A DNA stretch of 64,000 nt from Ypsolopha sequella (Eukaryota; Arthropoda; Insecta; Lepidoptera; Ypsolophidae), in contig OW203992.1 in NCBI GenBank assembly GCA_934047225.1, positions 20,945,501-21,009,500 of the forward strand, given 5' to 3'. Under the pieces are notes generated by a model that had not been told where the DNA came from, made no database searches, and saw only the letters and a program-made list of their open reading frames with translations. The translations under genes and the position numbers were made by a program. Positions 50,901-59,900 of the stretch are shown here, in pieces. Every line of letters starts with the position of its first letter. Within the stretch, counting starts at the first letter, position 1.

Positions 50901-53900
50901 ATTTGGCTAACATAAATTCTTTTATTTCTATAACATAGGATAATAATCCATTATGTGTTTGATTTTTTCAGTCAAATTGTAATCTAACAACAATACTTAT
51001 TAGGGTATTCATTCAATTAATTTTAATCGAACACAGAACGGATTTGGAATTATCACCGACGATATATAGCGTTTATCTCTATCGCACTTTCATATTTGCC
51101 AGAAAGAAAAGGATGAATGCTATATGTATGGTACATTTTAAAATAAATTACTTTTCTTACTTTCTTTTCTTTCTTACATGAAATGTACCGTACTAGCCCG
51201 ACAGAAGCCACCTGTTCTAATTACTTTTGTACTTTATTCCTAATTTGAGGAGTAAGTATCGTAAACATGCGCTTTAAACCGTACATCCTTCAGATCATAT
51301 TATATAATATAAATTGCTGTAGCTCGTCCCTATTTGGCAAGTTTGTATGAGTGAGAAAGTTTCGACGACAATTACTTGATAAAATATAAATATAATCAGA
51401 TTTATAGAAGGCACAAGGTTATATCGACATATTTGTGTCGACATAAACCTATCACTATTTATTTTTTCCTATGTCTGGCAACATTTTCGGCTGTCAAGTT
51501 AGTTCGCCTAATTCTGGACTCGACTTTAGAAGCTAAATTGCTTTAGAAAAAATTAAGTTTTGACAGCACTAAAACTAAAATTAAAGCCTTCAGAATCGGC
51601 TTTAATATGCACATAAATTCTGAAAAACTCCGAGATCGAACCTGGATCTCAAGGAGTAGGCCAACGTTCTACCCCTGAGCTACTGTCGCTTTTATTGCCA
51701 TTTATTTGCAAAAAATTTGCATAATTGCCATTTTTGCTTATGATATTACCGTCATCCACAGACCAGACCCCCCCCCCTCTAATTGCAAATTATGTAATAA
51801 ATGGACAGCCCCTTATACCATTTCTGTGGAATACTATTCGCCGAATTTTTGGTTATTTGGAATCCGTACATCGCAAGCCTACTAAATACACTCACACAAG
51901 AATATTGTGCGATTGTGCTGACATCTGGTAGACAGGTAAGAAAGGTCCGATGCGGATTTTCACTGTCACATCCGTGGGAGGATTTGGTTCACCAACCTGT
52001 AAGGAAATTATAAGTATTTGAAAATAGTTCCATACTGAAGAATGCCAAAGTCAAAATTAGAATAGCAGAGTTTGTATAATTAGATTGATGATTGTGGAAG
52101 AAACAAAAAAGGTGCGGCGGGATCGCAGCAGATGGAAATCTGTAGTCTCTCTGGGAGACAGGGGTGAATATATATTTGTATGTATTTTATGGTTCCAAAA
52201 CACGGGAAAAATTGCTCGACAAATGTAGCAAAAGCCTACACAGTTTTTCTGAAATTTTTCTTCGACTGGTCGGGGTGAGTTTTTGAAACGTACACCAAGT
52301 GTGTTCCTATCCTTTGATTTCTATTCTTGAAATTAGAAATTCTCCAAACGAATAAGACTTCCAGCACAAATAAGAAATAAAATCAAATACTTCTGGTTAA
52401 TATGGACGCAACACATTGATATATCATTATCGCGAACTCTTCGCACCGCAGCCTGCAACCGCGCTTTCGATGTAATTCACTTGAGGATACTAACCGTGTT
52501 CCCAAAAGCGAAGAAAACAAGCGGGAACCAAATAATGGCGATGACGAAAGCCAGCACACTTCCTCCAAGCAGGTACTTAGTCGTGGTCGACTTTTTGGCG
52601 CCTCGCGGCGATGGGAACTCGTCTTCCATGTATCGGGAACACTAAAAAAAAAAAAAAAAAACGTAAGAACAATATAGGTACAGGATGTCCCGTAATGAAT
52701 GAGTGAACCATCGAGACAGGGGTGATGTGATGGCTGGACTCATCTAAAATACGCAATCTTTATGAAAATATCAACGGTTTTCTAATATTTTAATTTGATT
52801 TAATTAATTTCATTTCATTTTAATTTAATTTCCACCTTGTGTCGATTTTTTTGGTACTATTACTTCAAATTGACTCTTTTGATGTTATTTTTTTTACTCA
52901 TTACTCTGAGTCTGAACTTCAGAAATACCAAGCAATCAGGAGATTTTTAGAAAAAAAAATCATCTTTTGCCTTTTGTGGTTACAAACAAATCTACTGTTC
53001 CAAGCTGGTACACCAATTTGAAAAATTATCAATTTTTATAGCACACCGTGCGTAAAATGACCACTTTACGCACGCTGCGCGTGCGTAAAGTCGGCATTTT
53101 CCGCACTTGTGCTATAAAAAATTATAAGAAACTCGTGCGAGAAACTTTCACGTTTCATCGTTCTCGTATCGTAATGTACTAATTCCAGATATCAAAATGG
53201 TATGGCACTTCTAGTAAAAAAGTTTCAATTATTGTCTCAAAGGCGAATGGCAGTTTTAATACTGATACTTGACCCAGTGTTATTTCTAAGAATTCGTTAT
53301 GTTCAACTCATTAAATTAAGTTTGTAGATCAGTCAAAAAGTGAGGGTACTTTTATATATAACATAACATATACAGGGAGTTAAGATGAAGTTGCGGAAGC
53401 CGGAAACTGGTGATGGAACTCGTCCATTTGAAATACTTTTTGTGAAAAAAAAAAACAGTTGTCTCATACATTTTGGTCGAGAAGCTATGTAACTTTTCTA
53501 CGGAACAGCTGATTTTTTTTTCGCGATTCGGTGGATGGCTCAGTAGTAAAAGAGTTTCGTATGGACGAATACAATCGCAAATTTCCGGCTTCCACAACTT
53601 CATCATAACACGCAGTATAGATACATAAGTATACATACATACACACCTGGTTAATGAAATACGACAAATGTTCATACCTGTATGTATAGTATATTTAAAT
53701 TTATGTATTGTTATTTTATTTTTATGTTAATATGTCTTTATTTGTAGTACACGTATGTATGATTACTTATTTTTATTATTATAGTGTCCTCTCCCACTAA
53801 GGTTCTCAGAGATAAGCTCGCCTCTGTACATGTATTTTATTGTATGTAATTCTATTCAATGCATCTGTGTACAACAAAGAATAAAGAATAGGTATTTGTA

Positions 53901-56900
53901 TATTGGTATTGTAATATGCACGCAGTCTACTCGGGATCTAGCAGTATCTTCTTGAATCATACGACCTTATTTCGCTTTAAGTTCTTGTTATATTTGTTTT
54001 TTCATATTATCAACCCTAATTATCACGCACACATTAAGGGAGGGGAGCTCTGAACCTCGTAGGGCACTCGCTTATCGTACTTCGTCAAAACTCTAGAAGG
54101 AATATTTATTTATGGAGAGCCACCTTCACACCGATAGGACTCTCTAAGGAATCTTTTTAGTGTTTTGTCTGAAAGATCTCTTATACTGGATCTGTATTTA
54201 TTTTTGGAAAACACGAAATAATTCAGTTAATAAGACGTATGTCGATCCATAAAGGTTATCGATTGCCAACTAAACACGAACAAATAGTCTTTTAGCCTAC
54301 CTATAAAACCTAGCCTTACTTAAACCTAACATATTGCCTAGCTATATGTTACAGTATAACATCAGACACATACCTTGAGCAAGAAAACACTGGCGAATAT
54401 GTCCTCCATCTTGAGCCAGTCCATCAACGTCATGGACGTGTCGGTCCAGATCCAATCCATCAGCGTGCGCAGCTCGAACACGAACGGGACCGCCATGAAA
54501 CTGAGAACCGTATTATCATTTTTTTTTTTATTTATATAAAAATAGTAATTTTTGCAACTGTAACATAATTTGAGACACTGGGACACGAGTGCTTGTTTAC
54601 GAAACTAAAGAAGTGATTTTCGTAATAATTTTGCACGGGTGTCACAATGTATTATATAATTATGTTCAGTTGCACACAATACTTGATCTACTTCCATCAA
54701 AAATATCGTTTTTATTTATAGTATTTTCCACTAACAATTTCACAAAAAATGAGAAGACATTCGTGCATGGACATTGGGTGCGTCGTTCCGATAAAGCTGC
54801 CTTGAAGGCCAGTCAGGATAAAGGAGGCCTGGCTTAAGAAATAAGGTCGGGAATTATTTTTCGTATCTGTTGTTGATTGGGTCTCTAGCGGTTTTATAAT
54901 AAATTGGAGCAATCGCAGCGCAGAATCACGGTGTTATAATGTAATATTATAACATCGGAGAAACAATCTAGGTACTTATAAAACTGCTTTTGATGTTGCA
55001 ATTGCCTTATTGCAGTATGGGAATAGATAAAATATATTTTTATCTTATTTAGGCAGCTTTGATGTCAGATAGAAAATATATGTACATTTGAAAAAAAAAA
55101 CGTTTTGGAATATTTTCTTAACCCAGGACTCCAGTGGCTCATGATATTTTTGGTAGTTTCTAATATGTTTTCTAAGTTTCTAAAAATGTTTTTGTTCCAG
55201 CCAAATATTTCACATTTACTAAATACATGGGCCACATCTTAAAAAATAAAATCAATTTCAACAAATACTTAATGCGTCTCGTTACTTATTGTTTCCAAGG
55301 CGCAAGACAGAATTTCAAACTTTGCGCCTCACATGCAAACAAGCAAATTGCGTGCTATGGACGGACGGTCGCGCCGCGCGCTTAAGTAAAAAGGGTTCCC
55401 CGGTGCATCGATACTCGCGTGATATCCTATTTTGGATTAGTTTTTATACTATAGTTTATTTTTTTAATTGATAATTATTGTACCGTACACTAAATTTGTT
55501 TATTACGATGTAAGTAAGTAGAAGGTATGCATAGTAAGTATGAGTAGTCGATTTTTATTTAGGTGAGGCACTGCCTATAATGCCTCCCCTGGAAAACCGC
55601 CACTGGTCCTCTCCATATTAATTATAATGCAAAAATGACAACTGACGTTTGAAGTGTCGCTTCACGACGAAACCCGAGCGAAAACTCAGCGTTACAACCC
55701 CAGTGTTCCTACCCAGCATAGGGTTGTTTAATGAACGCACTTCAGCAGGGCAGGGAACGTGCGTTGGCGTGCGGCCTTCAGCTAGTACGCCAGTCACGCT
55801 GCAGCGCCAGGGCAAGTGAAACACGGTGTGGTACGCGTTATCGTATTGAACACGCAATAATAAACGATTAATAACAAAAAAATTGGTATTCGGCGGTCTA
55901 GTTATAAATTGAACAAAAATGTGCAAAAAGAAATCTCCGTTACTCACCCTCTAAACAGAGTCATATTGAGGAACCGATAGCTCTTGCACAGGAAGTTGCC
56001 GATAATGCGTCGCGGGTACCCGCAGCGGATCTGATACGCGCTCAGCAGGAGGTACACGCACTTCATCATGTACCACATCGGGGGCGGCAGCAGGGCGTTG
56101 AATGTTCTAAAAAACAGTAGTTGTTAGAGGTTACCTTGAATTAAGGGGCTGCACAATGCTAAAATTCAATCCTGCTCTAACGCGTTTGTTTTTTAACTCT
56201 CAATTTGCTCTAATCAGATGCCGCGCACGCGAAAATTCAGTTATTTTGAAATCGCGGCTCCATTAGGACATTAACCACAATATTTTTATGTAATAAAGAT
56301 GTCTTTTTCTAGTTAGTATCTGCGTGTGTTGGTTTCGATTCAATCGGTTTTGAAACATGGAAACTGAATCACTTTTTTCGTGAAATTCATGCTTATTTAA
56401 AAGTAATGTAATTAATGGAAGATTGAAAGTATGTGTATTTATAAAGTGTAATTAATAATTGTCTTGAGTCAAAAAATACTCCATATTTTTTTTTAATTTT
56501 TACGTTCTACATTGACGGAACTGAATCCAATACAAAACTGATGTTTAGCATTGTGGAGCCCCTTAAATTGTTTTATTGGGTAGACCGTTAACTTATTACA
56601 TGTAAAAAATTATATGTATTTAGTAAAAAATTATCGTCTAATAGCCAGGGACTAGGGCAGGGATGGGGAAACTTTTTACTTCGCCTACCAATATTTACTA
56701 AAGAAATATATGGCGGTCCAAGTTGTTGCATTTTTGGCTATATTATTTACTGAAATAAAAATATTAGTATGTATTTTCTGAAACACTTACTTATTGTGCA
56801 ATATTACAAAATAACTATTAAAATAAGGAAGAAATTGCAGTTTGCAATTAAATTAAACTTTCAAGTTAGCTGCGAAATTTCTAACAATACGAAAACTTCA

Positions 56901-59900
56901 CTTGATTTTTGTTTGATGGTCGCGGGCCCGATTTCAACACTTCGCAGGCCGGAGATGGCCCGCGGGCCATAGTTTCTCCATCCCTGGGCTAGGGCATACC
57001 GTTCACTGCTAATAGCGCAAAAAGATAAAATTTTTACTTCTATCAAACACGTTTTAACTTACCTCTCCGTAATAAACGGTAGAACAAAGAACATCCACAC
57101 ATGCACGCCTATAATGAGGGCGTATTGGAAGAGAATCTTCCCCAGTATAAACTTTCTGAGATACAACGCCCGATCAATGACTATCAGGCCAAACTGTAGG
57201 ATCAACATGATGAGGAATGGAATGGGCACTTTGTTCTCTTCTAGATAAGCCTGGACCCCACCGTCGCCTTGATGCGTCTGAAATTATTTTATTTTATTTT
57301 TATTTTATTGATTGGGAAACAAACAGTTTTCTTAACACATAATACAAATAACAATAAATTTGCACGGCATTATAACAACGCAACATGTACTTACGTTTTA
57401 AGTTACTCAGTAAAGTTACACAAAACAAAGCAAATTGAAGAGGGAAAAAATATATATAAGTTACCAAATTAACAAAGCAAATTGAAGAGAGAAAAATATA
57501 CATAAATTAAAATTAACAGTAACACAAAGATCAAGAAAACATTTAGTACTTTTTTAAAAACGTTTTAAACATTGAAGATTTAAATAGACCCAGCGAAAGA
57601 TGCAATATATCAAGATCAAGAAAATCTTTATTATAACAATCAATAATATTGATCCATGGATATTACTTGTAGAATTAATGTTGTCGAAAAGCAGAGAGAC
57701 GATAATTTAGACATAAATCATCCAATAAACCTGATTTTTTTCAAGAATTTGGGATTAGGAATCTGATAAAAACTGAAACCTTTTAAAAATCTTCGATTGG
57801 GTTTTTGATTTGAGCGTTTATTCGGCGTGTCAAACGAACGCTTGTCTTTGCTAGAGAAAGTTACAAGTTAACAACCCCGGTTATAACCCAGGTTAAAACC
57901 CAGTTGTCACCCGATTATAACCATTTTTGGTGGCTCAAAGCGGATGATAACTGGTTATAACATATAATAACCACTGTGTGTTATAAATCTCTAGTCTTTT
58001 TTATAACCTGACAAGCAGAATGCTTTGTGTTTTATTCTTACGGGAACAGGAATCCTTACGGTCAATTGGTAGAGCACTCGCCTGCTCACCCAGAAGTCGT
58101 GAGTTCAATCCCCGCAGTGCACATTAATTTGTGCTCGGTTTGCATGCTTTGGAAACCACGTACAGTTTTTGGTCCATTTGTGCCCTAAGTACGGCGATAG
58201 GGCTCACAACCCATTACGTTTGGGACGTAATAATCGTCAGTGAAAAGTGTAAGAAGGGTGGACTGTGACTTGCATTTCACAGCTTCACACTTGGGACCAC
58301 CTCTGAAACCCCTTCGGGGATTCATGTCGTGACGATATGTTTTTGAATCCTTACCCCAAAAGCAGCGAACCCGAATATGACAACCATAAAGTTGACAAAA
58401 TCGCACATGAACATGTACGCATACACGTCGGCCGTGACTCGCGCGCCCGGCTCCAGCACTCGTCTGAAGAATGTGTGCACCGGACGCAGGTAGCGTTTTA
58501 GTCTGTAACCAATGAGGATGCACACTGCCAAATTATCCCTGTAGATGGCGCATCGTCGATCCGGCCATGAAAATCTGTCATTCCAGTACATTATTATGGT
58601 TTTTGCGTAGTTTTTTATGATTTTCGATAAATTTCTTGGAATTATGCCTTTGTGTGCCGTGCCAGGTTTCCCTAACAATGGTGTTAATTAATTTTGAAAA
58701 ACTCCATATTAAAAATTGATAAGATAATAACAATAACAAATATATAACATACTACAATACAGATGATAAGAGGAAGTAAAAAAAATGCGCGATATTGCAG
58801 AAAAACAGTAGGAAAACCGGAACACACAACAACAAAGTTTGACTGTTACATTTATTGGCCAGACCTATGCTAGGGCCATCTGTAATTAGCTTTGCCTGTG
58901 GATACCCATTGCGTTGATCGATTATGGACTTAGTCATTAAAGCTGAAGGTTTGTTTTACAGTGCTTGGTTTACATATTGAATATCGAAGTACTTTGGAAG
59001 AGCAATCTATCCATCAGCCTGTCTTCGTTCACTGTTGGACATAGGCCTTTCGAAGATTTCGCCACTCTTGGCGGTCCACCTGGAAGAAACGCCCATACAG
59101 GTAGGCAGGTTGGTGAGCGCGGTGCCAAAGCCTTCAAATAAGGGGATGGGTATACCGCCATCCATCGGTCCCAGGTATGGTAGACCACTTGGTTTTGCCT
59201 GTTTGAGGCAAACCTTGGGGATTTTCCGAGTAAGATGGTGGTACCTTCACAGTCGAACCCGGCATCAGCATTGATATATAAATTTAACCACGAAGAGCAA
59301 TCAAAAATTAATATTTTCTTTGAGTATGAAATTGAATAAGTTGGCAAATCAAAATATAAGAACAAATACTCACGAAAGCAATATCACCTGTGGGTAGTGG
59401 TTGTAGGTATCTTCTAATGTCATTGTAACTGCTATTATCGGCTCTTGATCGTCGTTTACCCTGAGAACAGAAGATACGAATTATGAATGGGTCTGGCACA
59501 GTGACCTAAAAATAACTTCTGGTACTTCTGGAAACTTCATAACTTGCAGATGCTTCCTAATTCGCCCGTAAGACTAAAACGTATATACGTAGAACGGACT
59601 ACATATAAACAACCAGAGTAACCTTATGTATTTTTAGTTCCAATAAAAACAAGATTCTATAAATTGTAATATACAGCAGAGATAGAGTGTTTACTGCAAA
59701 AGACATCAATGTGCAACGACATCAGACGTATCATCTACGTATATTTGTATTTTGTGCAAATGTAACACAATGTGAGACATTGGGACACGAGTGCTTGTTT
59801 ACGAAGTGAGCTTCGTAATAGTTTTGTACGAGTGTCCCAATGTCTAATTATGTTCAATTGCACACAATACTTTATCTACGACCATAAAAAATATTGTCTT

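Noticed and set aside
51625..51692. Possible tRNA gene on the minus strand
   Set aside because: A and B box words are present, but the acceptor arms do not pair and the T-arm is irregular; it fits a tRNA-derived SINE head better.
58575..58671. Longer 5' extension of a Piezo exon
   Set aside because: The frame is open, but the acceptor would require a phase that the preceding exon does not provide; kept only as a possible alternative form.
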